NCBI RefSeq assembly: GCF_003260195.1
Contig: NZ_QEIH01000001.1
Coordinates: 310,001 to 374,000 of the forward strand
DNA length: 64,000 nucleotides
From: Lutibacter citreus
GTDB lineage: Bacteria > Bacteroidota > Bacteroidia > Flavobacteriales > Flavobacteriaceae
Reading direction: 5' to 3'
The notes beneath the pieces are model-generated. The model searched no databases. It saw only the letters and a list, made by a program, of their open reading frames with translations, and was not told the origin of the DNA. Every line of letters starts with the position of its first letter. The first letter of the stretch is position 1. Of the stretch, positions 1-7,706 are shown piece after piece. Both the position numbers and the translations under genes were made by a program.

Positions 1-45
1 ACAATTTCAAGCAGATGCTTTTCATAAAAGCCAACAGAAAATTGT
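1..45. repeat. Structured repeat, copy 1 (pairs with 3060-3105)
   Basis: A 29-base core at 9-37 (begins AAGCAGATGC, ends CCAACAG) recurs at 3067-3095 with two mismatches. The core is bracketed by inverted arms, ACAATTT at 1-7 and AAATTGT at 39-45. The second copy has arms of different sequence that still pair, which suggests a conserved folded element. The left arm may continue beyond the window edge. Function is unknown. Confidence 0.5.
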
Positions 46-82
46 TGGGTGAAATAAAAAACAATTGTTTTATTAAATAACT

Positions 83-163
83 ATTGTCATTCCTGCGAAA
101 GCAGGTTTCCCTTTATCACTACTCAAAACGTGTTATGGATTCCTGTTTTAACAGGAATTACAA
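83..163. repeat. REPIN-like inverted repeat, CATTCCTG type
   Basis: The left end ATTGTCATTCCTG at 83-95 is matched in inverse, with mismatches, by CAGGAATTACAA near 152-163. Each end also holds a small palindrome (CCTGCGAAAGCAGG and CCTGTTTTAACAGG). A cleaner element with the same ends lies at 46085-46154. It is probably a non-coding mobile repeat. No coding potential was seen. Confidence 0.5.
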
Positions 164-226
164 CTTAACCCTTTCATTATGAATACAATGAAACGAAAAG
201 GTGAATCTTTAAACTCACTATTACGT

Positions 227-290
227 GAGATGCTTCACTATCGTTCAGCATGACAAAAAAATTACTGTCATTCCAGTGAAGGCAGGAACC
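227..290. repeat. Degenerate repeat halves in the 46-340 gap
   Basis: GAGATGCTTC...GTTCAGCATGAC at 227-254 resembles the right half of the CTGAA-type elements found elsewhere in the window. CTGTCATTCC...GGCAGGAACC at 265-290 resembles a left half of the CATTCCTG type. Together with 83-163 they fill the gap before the first gene. No gene was seen in 1-407. Confidence 0.35.
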
Positions 291-340
291 CGAAACCAAC
301 TTTTGTAATAGATACCCCCGCCTATACATATTTTTACAAT

Positions 341-374
341 AAAAAGAAGCTTCCATTTCTGGAAGCTTCTTTTT
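341..374. terminator. Bidirectional terminator hairpin
   Basis: A perfect 14-base stem (341-354 with 361-374) closes a 6-base loop. It has A-runs on the left and T-runs on the right, so it can act in both directions. It lies 34 bases beyond the stop codon of the minus-strand lipoprotein gene and probably ends that transcript. Confidence 0.75.
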
Positions 375-407
375 ATTAATACTATATTGTTTAATTTTCT
401 ATTTCAA

Positions 408-2717
408 TTAAGGAGTACAACCTGTTGTTGAAGGAATTGCTACATAAGTATACCAATACCAATCAGTAGTTGGTGGAATAGCATTTATATTATCCAGTTG
501 AGTTTGGCTAACTTGCACACATTGTAAAGAGTATACATTACCATATCCAGTATAAGCAAGGAGTCTAGTTAAGGAAGGACAATTACTTACATCTAAACTA
601 GTTATTTTGCTATAATTAATATCTATACGATATAATTTTGGATGGCTACCCAAAACAATACTAGTAAATGAGCTACCGACATTATATTTTTGATTGGCGC
701 TCAAATTTTCTAAACCTGCTAAATTACTTACGTCCAAACTAGTAAGAAGATCGTTATACACAATATTTAAAGTTTTGATACTTGTATTGTAACTAAAATT
801 TAAACTAGTAAATTTGTTATTATTGAGATATAAATACTCTAAAGCTGTTGCTCCACTCACATCCAAACTAGTAAGTTGGTTATTATTCGCACTTACATTA
901 TATAAGACTGTATTATTACCCAAAACTAAACTAGTAAGTTGGTTATCATCACAATCTAAATCATATAAATCTGTTGCTCCATTCACATTTAAACTAGTAA
1001 GTTTGTTATCATCACAATTTAAATAACGTAAAGACGTATTATTACTTACATCTAAACTAGTAAGTTGGTTATCATCACAATCTAAATCATATAAATCTGT
1101 TGCTCCATTCACATTTAAACTAGTAAGTTTGTTATCATCACAATTTAAATAACGTAAAGACGTATTATTACTCACATTTAAACTAGTAAGTTGATTGTTA
1201 TAAGCATATATACTGTATAAATTAGTATTATTACTTGTGTTTAAACTAGTAAGCTGATTGTTTTGAGCTTGCACATATCGTAGGTTAGAACGGTTACTTA
1301 AATCTAAAGTAGAAAGATTGTTTTGAGCAACGTAACAATTATACAAATAAGGAGTATTTGTAATATTTAAACTAGTAAGTTGATTGTTACTAGCGAAGAA
1401 ATCTTTTAAATTTGGATTATTACTCAAATTTAAATTAGTAAGTTGGTTATTTTCAACACTCAAGTATTTCAAAGAAGGAAGGTTGCTCAAGTCTAAACTA
1501 GTAAGTTGGTTGTTATAGGCATATACGCTTTGTAAAATAGGATTATTTCCAAATACCAAACTGGTAAGTTGGGCACGACCAATTCTTAAGCGATACAATT
1601 TAGAATTATTACTTACATCTAAACTAGTAAGTTGCGTTTTATATGCATTTATATACCCCAAGTTTGTAAAATCTTCAATCCCTGTTAAATCAGCTAAACC
1701 ATAAGCGTAATCAAAATTTAGGTACGTTACATTTACAATTCTATTAGTTGGTACATAATCATCTAAAATATTATCATGATCATAACCTTTATCAATCAAA
1801 TATTGTTCAAAAACATCATCTGGTACATACGTTTTGTCTGCCATTGCACAACCGTAAGCATCAACTGTAGCATTAGCAGGTGAGTTAGGGCATACATCTA
1901 CATCATCCATAAAACCATCGTTATCTGTGTCTCTTTCGCTATCAGCACATCCGTTATTGTCAACAGGAGATCCAAAAGGAGTATTAGGGCATAAATCTTG
2001 GCTATCCGTTACACCATCATTATCTCCGTCTTTTTGAGAATCTGAACAACCATAATAATCAACAGACTCACCAGCTGGAGTATAATTACATTGGTCAACA
2101 TCATTTGTTAAACCATCGTTATCATCATCTTTTTGAGATTCAGCACAACCATTATAATCAACGCTTTCATTATTTAATGTGTTAGGGCATAAATCTTGGT
2201 TATCCATTACACCATCGTTATCAGTATCTTTTTGGTAATCGGCACAACCATTTATATCAACTGAATATCCATAATAAGTATTAGGGCATAAATCTTGGTT
2301 ATCCATTACACCATCAACATCACTATCTTTTTGAGAGCTAGAACATCCGCTAGCATCTACTTCTTCACCAAAAGGAGTATTATCACAATTATCATTAATA
2401 TCTGCAACACCATCTTTATCTTCATCTTTAAGTTCAAAAATAGCTCTTACATTTTTATTTTCAGTTAGATACATATTAATGGGATTAACAGTTTCTAAAA
2501 CTGTAGACTCATCATTAAGGTACCAACCAATAAATCTATAATTGTCTAGTGGTATCGCAATTAATTGAATTTGTTGCCCTTGTATAACAGATGCCACAGT
2601 TCCAGATCCACTAGGATATACCGTTTTATTAAGATTATAAGATATTTCTACTTCCTCCTCTGGTGCACAGGAATACATAAATAACAGTAAAAAAAGTGCT
2701 TTGAAATAAGTTTTCAT
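408..2717 (-). CDS. Surface lipoprotein with thrombospondin type 3-like and leucine-rich repeats
   Basis: Probably a cell-surface or secreted binding protein; its ligand cannot be read from the sequence. I place the start at 2717 because that Met begins a clear lipoprotein signal with Cys17 after FMYS; 15 codons lie in frame upstream. Domains in order: a bacterial repeat domain of the InlB/Flg_new type (about 24-95, with GWYLNDE), six units of about 36 residues with the calcium-binding pattern DxDxDGVxDxxDxCPxT (about 97-305), then some twenty leucine-rich repeats of the LTSLDVSNN type (about 330-740). Two adjacent LRR pairs are near-identical copies. No type IX secretion C-terminal domain was seen, so surface exposure would rely on lipidation. 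It is a single-gene transcript with its own terminator. Confident on architecture, not on role. Confidence 0.8.
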   Translation of the reverse strand: MKTYFKALFLLLFMYSCAPEEEVEISYNLNKTVYPSGSGTVASVIQGQQIQLIAIPLDNYRFIGWYLNDESTVLETVNPINMYLTENKNVRAIFELKDEDKDGVADINDNCDNTPFGEEVDASGCSSSQKDSDVDGVMDNQDLCPNTYYGYSVDINGCADYQKDTDNDGVMDNQDLCPNTLNNESVDYNGCAESQKDDDNDGLTNDVDQCNYTPAGESVDYYGCSDSQKDGDNDGVTDSQDLCPNTPFGSPVDNNGCADSERDTDNDGFMDDVDVCPNSPANATVDAYGCAMADKTYVPDDVFEQYLIDKGYDHDNILDDYVPTNRIVNVTYLNFDYAYGLADLTGIEDFTNLGYINAYKTQLTSLDVSNNSKLYRLRIGRAQLTSLVFGNNPILQSVYAYNNQLTSLDLSNLPSLKYLSVENNQLTNLNLSNNPNLKDFFASNNQLTSLNITNTPYLYNCYVAQNNLSTLDLSNRSNLRYVQAQNNQLTSLNTSNNTNLYSIYAYNNQLTSLNVSNNTSLRYLNCDDNKLTSLNVNGATDLYDLDCDDNQLTSLDVSNNTSLRYLNCDDNKLTSLNVNGATDLYDLDCDDNQLTSLVLGNNTVLYNVSANNNQLTSLDVSGATALEYLYLNNNKFTSLNFSYNTSIKTLNIVYNDLLTSLDVSNLAGLENLSANQKYNVGSSFTSIVLGSHPKLYRIDINYSKITSLDVSNCPSLTRLLAYTGYGNVYSLQCVQVSQTQLDNINAIPPTTDWYWYTYVAIPSTTGCTP
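926..1172 (-). repeat. Recent 126-bp tandem duplication inside the LRR coding region
   Basis: Bases 926-1046 and 1052-1172 are identical over 121 positions at an offset of 126 bases, which is 42 codons or two leucine-rich repeats. Other repeats in the gene differ at many positions, so this copy arose recently, by slippage or unequal recombination. The reading frame is kept. Confidence 0.85.
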
Positions 2718-2920
2718 AAATAGTTTTTTGGTTTTGATTTTTACAATTTTTTTTAATATCAATTGAATTTACGGCTTTCGTAAAAAATAAATTTGAGCAA
2801 ATATACAAGTTAATTTGTAATTTTGTTAAAATATAGTTAAGAACATGATGTAAAAGTTTATTGTAAACACAATTATTATAAAATAATATTGTATAATCGT
2901 TTTCTGTCATATACTTCTCA

Positions 2921-3004
2921 CACGTAACCCTGAATTTATTTCAGGGTATCATATCATTCTCACTTATTTCATTATGTGATTCTGAAACAAGTTCAGAATG
3001 ACGC
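2921..3004. repeat. REPIN-like element, CTGAA type, copy 1
   Basis: CCCTGAATTTATTTCAGGG near 2928-2946 and ATTCTGAAACAAGTTCAGAAT near 2979-2999 are two small palindromes set in opposite orientation, ending in TGACG. The same design occurs at 28458, 34240, 43381 and 56470. It occupies most of the 2718-3109 gap between two minus-strand genes; nothing else was recognised there except the structured repeat at 3060. Confidence 0.6.
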
Positions 3005-3059
3005 CTTTTATATATTTATGATTCTTTACGGACATAAAATAAAAATAAATTAAATATTG

Positions 3060-3105
3060 TAACTATAAGCAGGTGCTTTTCATAAAAACCAACAGCATAT
3101 AGTTA
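3060..3105. repeat. Structured repeat, copy 2
   Basis: The core at 3067-3095 matches 9-37 at 27 of 29 positions. Perfect 8-base arms, TAACTATA at 3060-3067 and TATAGTTA at 3098-3105, flank it and differ in sequence from the arms of copy 1. It lies just downstream of the stop codon of the minus-strand peptidase gene. It has no T-tract typical of a terminator on that strand. Confidence 0.5.
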
Positions 3106-3109
3106 ATAA

Positions 3110-4432
3110 TTAATTATTAGTTAAAGGAAAAATAGTTACGCTATACCCTAACCAATTTTGAAGTTTATCGTAAATTAATTGTTGATCTTCTTCAGAAAAA
3201 TCTTTAATTCTTGTTCTATGAGAACCTCCTTTTAATACCATTTTTAAAGCATCTACATGTGGTTTTGGGTTTGGTGCGCAAGCTCCCCAAGTATCATATT
3301 CGCCATAAATATATAATATCTTTTTCCCTTTATTTTCAACAAAATCACGTACATTTTTAATGTATGAAGGGTTATAAGTTAAATCTACATTTTTTGGAGC
3401 AAAACGTAAATTTGTTGGTTTTTTCACTACTTTTAATAAATCTTTTACAGGCTCTGTATCAAAACCATAGTAACCTAACTCTGTAATATGTTGGTAATAT
3501 GAAGGCAATAAATTATAATAGGTTTTATCGTTGTAAAAACTAATTCCCACTATTTTATTTATATAATTGAACAATTCTTTTGAGGTTGCATTTTTGGTTG
3601 GTATTTCATCACAATTTCCACCCCATTGCCAAAATGAAAAAGGAAATTCTAAAACGGCATATTCCAGAGCTTCATTTGTTGACAATTCTGTAAATTTCAT
3701 ATTTTTCCCCTCTGCATACTTCAAAATTTCATTTAAAACTGAATCTCTTTTCATTAAAACCTGTCTTTGAAATTGCGTAATTTTTGCTCTACATGCATCA
3801 CTTCCAACTGTTTTTATATGTTGCTCAGTTTTTGGATCTTCTTGAGTATTAATTAATGGTGCTACATAAGGTACAGCTACTTCAACATCCCAAGGGTAAA
3901 TAGATTTGTAAATTAAAACTGTTTCACCACCTTTACTTATTCCTGTTGAAATCCACTTACCAGTATATAATCGTTTTAATTTGGTTACGATGGCATGGTA
4001 ATCTTCAATTGCTTGATCGTTTTTTAAATATTGCCAAGGGATGGAATCTGGTCTAGATTTCCCATAAAAGCGATATTCAACTTGAACTTGATTTCCTTTT
4101 AAAATTTTACTTAACTCGTAAGTTCTAGGAACTGCATTATAACCTTCAGTAACAATAACAGTTGGTTTTGCTTCATCTATATGAGATAAATACATATAAT
4201 GTTTAAAGGTACCTACATCTGGATTTTTATGATCTAAAGGCTGCTCTAAAACAATTTGATATGCCTTTGTAAAATGATCTTTTACTTCCATTTTGGTTAT
4301 TTGAGCATTAGGAAAAAGTTTTTCAATTTTTTGTTGAAATGTTAAAATTTCAACGGGTTCTAGTTTTATTCTACATCCTATTGTTGAAGCACTAATTATT
4401 ATTAGTAACAAAAGAGGTCTTAAAAATTTCAT
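3110..4432 (-). CDS. S37-like (PS-10 type) serine peptidase lipoprotein
   Basis: Likely an exported alpha/beta-hydrolase-fold serine peptidase related to the tripeptidyl aminopeptidases of family S37. The signal ends in TIGC, so Cys20 should be lipidated. The nucleophile elbow GISKGGET places Ser166 as nucleophile. Near the C-terminus, GEYDTWGACAP offers the Asp and KGGSHRTRI the His of the triad. WQWGG in the middle is also typical of this group. At 440 residues it has the length expected. The start is fixed by the signal peptide. It stands alone between a repeat-filled gap and a minus-strand dehydrogenase 58 bases upstream; no link to glycan use is visible. It could instead be a general peptide scavenger. 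Confidence 0.75.
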   Translation of the reverse strand: MKFLRPLLLLIIISASTIGCRIKLEPVEILTFQQKIEKLFPNAQITKMEVKDHFTKAYQIVLEQPLDHKNPDVGTFKHYMYLSHIDEAKPTVIVTEGYNAVPRTYELSKILKGNQVQVEYRFYGKSRPDSIPWQYLKNDQAIEDYHAIVTKLKRLYTGKWISTGISKGGETVLIYKSIYPWDVEVAVPYVAPLINTQEDPKTEQHIKTVGSDACRAKITQFQRQVLMKRDSVLNEILKYAEGKNMKFTELSTNEALEYAVLEFPFSFWQWGGNCDEIPTKNATSKELFNYINKIVGISFYNDKTYYNLLPSYYQHITELGYYGFDTEPVKDLLKVVKKPTNLRFAPKNVDLTYNPSYIKNVRDFVENKGKKILYIYGEYDTWGACAPNPKPHVDALKMVLKGGSHRTRIKDFSEEDQQLIYDKLQNWLGYSVTIFPLTNN

Positions 4433-4490
4433 AAATGCTAATTATTTTTTATTGAATATTAATAGTTTTATTTCTTATTTAATTTATTGG

Positions 4491-6065
4491 CTATTTTTGA
4501 ACTGCTCCATCAACGGATCGGGTTATTTTTAATGGATTTTCATTTTTTAACTCATCTGGTAACATACTATTTGGCCAATTTTGGAAGCAAACAGGGCGCA
4601 CCCAACGTTTTATTGAATTAATTCCAACAGCTGTAAATCTGCTATCTGTTGTAGCGGGAAATGGACCTCCGTGAACCATAGAGTCACAAACTTCTACACC
4701 AGTAGGAATGTCATTAAAAATAAGTCTTCCTACGTGCTGTTTTAAAGAGTTAATTAAACTTAAATAGTTTTTTTCTTCATTTTCATCTGCAAGAATTGTA
4801 CCAGTCAGTTGTCCGTCTAAATTAGAAATAATTTCTTCTAGTTCATTGGTGTTTTTACATTGAACAATTAAAGAAAAAGGGCCAAATATTTCTCCATGTA
4901 AGTTTTTATTTTTGAGAAAAGTAGCGCCATCAACAGTTGCTATAGTTTGTTTTCCAAAGTTAACAGGAGTGTTTTTTTTGTTTTTAATTATTGATATAAC
5001 ATTTTTATTGTCTAATAATTTTAATTTATTCTTTTCATAGGCTTCAACTATATTTGGATGAAGCATACAAGAAGGTTCAATTGTTTTTATTTCTTCTGAA
5101 AGTATTTTAATAAAGTTAGATAGTGCATCACCATTAATACCTATTATTAAACCTGGATTTGTACAAAATTGCCCAGAGCCAGATGTTATTGAGGATGCAT
5201 ATTTTTTTGCCCAATAAGCTCCTTTTTTAGAAGCTGCTTTTGGTAACAAAATAACAGGGTTTGTACTTCCCATTTCTGCAAAAACGGGAATTGGTTCAGA
5301 TCGTTTTAAAGCCAAATCATATAAAGCTTTTCCTCCTTTTAAACTTCCTGTAAAACCAACGGCTTTTATAATTGAATGTTTTACTAAATATTCGCCAACG
5401 GTATTATCGCTACTATTTAAATTTGAAAATACGCCATTTGGCATTCCTGTTTTTTCGGCTGCCTGAATAATTGCAAATGCAACTAATTCACTTGTGCCAG
5501 CATGCATTGGATGTGATTTTACAATTACAGGACAACCTGCGGCTAATGCAGAAGCAGTATCTCCACCCGCAGTAGAATATGCTAAAGGGAAATTACTTGA
5601 TCCAAATACGGCTATTGGTCCTATTGGAACCAACATTTTTCTAATGTCCTTTTTAGCAATTGGTTTTCTATCTTCATTGAATGTATCTATGGAGGCTTCA
5701 ACCCAACTACCTTCTTTTACTAATTTAGAGAAAGAATGCAATTGAAAAACAGTTCTGTTTCTTTCTATTAGTGCTCTTTCTTTTGTTAAACCAGATTCTG
5801 AGCAATATGTGTTTATTAATTCATCGCCTAATTTTTCAATTTCAAAAGCAATTTCATTAAGAAATCTAGATTTATCTATACCAGATATTAATTGATATTT
5901 ATTAAAAGCTCTTTCGGCTAAGGATAAAGATTCTTCTATTTCTAGCTTATTGGCTTCATAAAAAATAGTTTCGTTTTCTTTATTTTCAATTGGATTAAAG
6001 GTTGTAAAAGTTTTTTCTCCAATAGATGATAATAAGTTTCCAATGTAATTTTTTCCAGTAATCAT
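4491..6065 (-). CDS. NADP-type alpha-ketoglutaric semialdehyde dehydrogenase (2,5-dioxovalerate dehydrogenase)
   Basis: An aldehyde dehydrogenase that should oxidise 2,5-dioxopentanoate to 2-oxoglutarate, the last step of non-phosphorylative pentose or sugar acid breakdown. It is cytoplasmic, with no export signal. The subgroup is recognised from GSGQFCTNPGL around the catalytic Cys and from FAEMGSTNP, which holds the general-base Glu; FTGSLKGGKAL is the cofactor loop. At 524 residues it has the length typical of this branch, slightly longer than ordinary family members. It diverges from an AraC regulator, with a shared control region of about 160 bases, so that regulator is a good candidate to control it. 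The enzymes upstream in such a pathway are not in the window. Family assignment is firm; substrate is inferred from motif similarity. Confidence 0.8.
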   Translation of the reverse strand: MITGKNYIGNLLSSIGEKTFTTFNPIENKENETIFYEANKLEIEESLSLAERAFNKYQLISGIDKSRFLNEIAFEIEKLGDELINTYCSESGLTKERALIERNRTVFQLHSFSKLVKEGSWVEASIDTFNEDRKPIAKKDIRKMLVPIGPIAVFGSSNFPLAYSTAGGDTASALAAGCPVIVKSHPMHAGTSELVAFAIIQAAEKTGMPNGVFSNLNSSDNTVGEYLVKHSIIKAVGFTGSLKGGKALYDLALKRSEPIPVFAEMGSTNPVILLPKAASKKGAYWAKKYASSITSGSGQFCTNPGLIIGINGDALSNFIKILSEEIKTIEPSCMLHPNIVEAYEKNKLKLLDNKNVISIIKNKKNTPVNFGKQTIATVDGATFLKNKNLHGEIFGPFSLIVQCKNTNELEEIISNLDGQLTGTILADENEEKNYLSLINSLKQHVGRLIFNDIPTGVEVCDSMVHGGPFPATTDSRFTAVGINSIKRWVRPVCFQNWPNSMLPDELKNENPLKITRSVDGAVQK

Positions 6066-6090
6066 TATAGCTAATTAACAAAATTTCAAA

Positions 6091-6124
6091 CAAATTTACA
6101 CAATCTTGATTTTTAAAAACCCAA
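6091..6124 (-). promoter_or_regulatory. Predicted promoter of the semialdehyde dehydrogenase gene
   Basis: On the minus strand, TAAATTTG (6091-6098) fits the Bacteroidota -7 element. TTG (6122-6124) lies 23 bases further upstream as the -33 element and falls inside CCAATAG. The start codon is 26 bases from the -7 element. Confidence 0.45.
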
Positions 6125-6175
6125 TAGTTGTTTTAATATTTTTAATTAAAAAGATGATATTAGTATTATTTTATC

Positions 6176-6213
6176 CTGATATGATACTTATTTGAAAAAT
6201 ATAACTAATTTTG
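6176..6213 (+). promoter_or_regulatory. Candidate operator and -7 element of the AraC gene
   Basis: TAATTTTG at 6206-6213 fits the -7 consensus. No TTG occurs at the right distance; instead CTGATATGATACTTAT (6176-6191) occupies the -33 region. A 13-of-16 match to this word lies on the minus strand upstream of the other AraC gene (31057-31072), suggesting a regulator site. Confidence 0.35.
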
Positions 6214-6226
6214 AAGCATTCAAATT

Positions 6227-7069
6227 ATGAAAGTATTACCATTTAAAATACCAAAACCAGAAAATGTAACCTTGTATTTACAAAATTACAAGGGAGAATC
6301 ATTTTACGAGAAACTTCACCAACACAAAGAAATTCAAATTAGTGTGGTGCTTAAGGGTGAAGGTACCTATATTATTGGCGATTGTGTTGGTCATTTTAAA
6401 GAAAATGACATATTTGTTTTGGGTGAAAATTTACCACATGTTTTTAAAAGAGATGTGGCTTTTGAAAATGAAACAGAAATGGTTACCGTATTTTTTGCTA
6501 AAAATGCTTTTGGAGAAGTATTTTTTACTTTGCCAGAATTTGAAGGTTTTAAGGGTTTTTTCAATAATTCAGATTTAGGGTATAGAATTCTTTCTAATAA
6601 ACTTCAGTTATCTAAATTATTAGAAGAATTGAGTAAATTATCAAAATACAATCAATTTATTTCATTTTTAGAAATTTTACGAATAATATCAGAGTCTGAA
6701 AAACAGAAATTATCTTCGTTAATTAATTTGAAAAAATATGCAGGAGATGAAGGAAAGCGTATGAGTGATATTTTTCAATTTACAATGAATAATTTTCAAA
6801 AAGAGATAACCCTTCAGAATGTAGCGGATATTGCTAATATGACTCCAAATGCTTTTTGTAGATATTTTAAGCAAAGAACTAATAAAACATTTGTAAATTT
6901 TTTAATTGATATTAGAATTGGAAATGCTTGTAAATTATTAGCAAAGAAAAATGATTTAAGTATCACTGAAATTTCTTATAAATCAGGGTTTAATAACCTA
7001 GCTAATTTTAATAGAAAATTTAAAGCTACTAAAGGAATTACACCTTCAGAATTTAGAAAGAGGCACTAA
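6227..7069 (+). CDS. AraC-family transcriptional regulator, cupin sensor domain
   Basis: A cytoplasmic DNA-binding regulator. Residues about 1-150 form a cupin-like sensor (EKLHQHKEIQISVVLKGEG, then GENLPHVF) and the last 100 residues hold the two helix-turn-helix motifs of the AraC family (ADIANMTPNAFCRYFKQRT and ISYKSGFNNLANFNRKFKA). At 280 residues it is a full-length simple AraC protein. It diverges from the semialdehyde dehydrogenase gene and lies 0.6 kb from the SusC locus, so either could be its target. It is similar in layout to the second AraC gene at 30140. The ligand is unknown. The start is supported by a -7 element 14 bases upstream. Its stop lies only 11 bases from the stop of the convergent YjbR gene. 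Confidence 0.85.
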   Translation: MKVLPFKIPKPENVTLYLQNYKGESFYEKLHQHKEIQISVVLKGEGTYIIGDCVGHFKENDIFVLGENLPHVFKRDVAFENETEMVTVFFAKNAFGEVFFTLPEFEGFKGFFNNSDLGYRILSNKLQLSKLLEELSKLSKYNQFISFLEILRIISESEKQKLSSLINLKKYAGDEGKRMSDIFQFTMNNFQKEITLQNVADIANMTPNAFCRYFKQRTNKTFVNFLIDIRIGNACKLLAKKNDLSITEISYKSGFNNLANFNRKFKATKGITPSEFRKRH

Positions 7070-7080
7070 GTATACTATTT

Positions 7081-7437
7081 TTAAGTAAAGCCTAACTCTT
7101 TTTGTCTTTTTTTTGAAAGACCTTTAACTACCAACTCATAAGAATGGTCAATTAGTTCTTTTATAACCGAACTAGTCAAATTACCATCAATCTGTACAGT
7201 ATTCCAATGTTTTTTACTCATATGGTAGCCAGAAGTGATCTCATTATATTTAGCTCTTAGTTCAATTGATCTTTCAGGATTACATTTAAGGTTTATGCTT
7301 GCCGGAAGTTTTTCTAAACTAGATAGGGCAAACATTTTATTATCAATTTTAAACACTAATGTTTGTTCATCAAAAGGAAAACTTTCAGTTACAAACCCTT
7401 TAGATAAGCAGTAGTTTCTACATTCTTCAATATTCAT
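7081..7437 (-). CDS. MmcQ/YjbR family protein
   Basis: A small cytoplasmic protein of 118 residues in the MmcQ/YjbR (CyaY-like fold) family, whose members are often called DNA-binding but have no settled function. It is recognised from MNIEECRNYCLSKG at the N-terminus, the FK-D-KMFAL strand in the middle, and the GYHMSKKHWNTV motif followed by a basic C-terminus (SKKRQKELGF). I chose the Met at 7437 because family members begin with this helix; ten further in-frame codons upstream are unlikely to be translated. It is convergent with the AraC gene and is probably unrelated to the glycan genes. Confidence 0.75.
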   Translation of the reverse strand: MNIEECRNYCLSKGFVTESFPFDEQTLVFKIDNKMFALSSLEKLPASINLKCNPERSIELRAKYNEITSGYHMSKKHWNTVQIDGNLTSSVIKELIDHSYELVVKGLSKKRQKELGFT

Positions 7438-7615
7438 TTTTATATAGTTAGTTGTTTTATTGAGCAATATAATTAATAATTATATCTAAAATTAACTTAT
7501 TTATCAGCTCTTTAAAAGCTTATTATTTTTAAAGTCATAAAATTTCCTTAAATCATCAATTTTACAATTTAGTTTTTAAACACGCTTGTAAACTAAGTAG
7601 TTATAAGAGTGAATC

Positions 7616-7679
7616 ATCTAATAGTTTTACTAATTAGGACGATTGTTACCCACTTATTGTTAAAAGATGTTAAAATTTG
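7616..7679 (+). promoter_or_regulatory. Likely control region of the SusCD operon
   Basis: ATCTAATAGTTTTAC (7616-7630) recurs almost unchanged at 14588-14602 before the first GH29 gene. AAAATTTG (7672-7679), one base from the -7 consensus, is followed by TA, as at 14638-14645. The 269-base gap (7438-7706) holds nothing else recognised. Confidence 0.35.
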
Positions 7680-7706
7680 TAGCATCAAACTTAAAACAAT
7701 AATAAT

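Noticed and set aside
900..1700. Regularly spaced short repeats resembling a CRISPR array
   Set aside because: They are leucine-rich repeat codons in one long minus-strand reading frame with 21-residue periodicity; the spacers are not unique and the repeats drift as protein repeats do.
408..2717. Type IX secretion cargo
   Set aside because: Neither the C-terminal sorting domain nor its motifs were seen; the protein has a lipoprotein signal instead.
2635..2910. A 91-codon minus-strand frame across the start of the LRR gene
   Set aside because: It overlaps the lipoprotein signal region in another frame and runs into AT-rich leader sequence with no family features.
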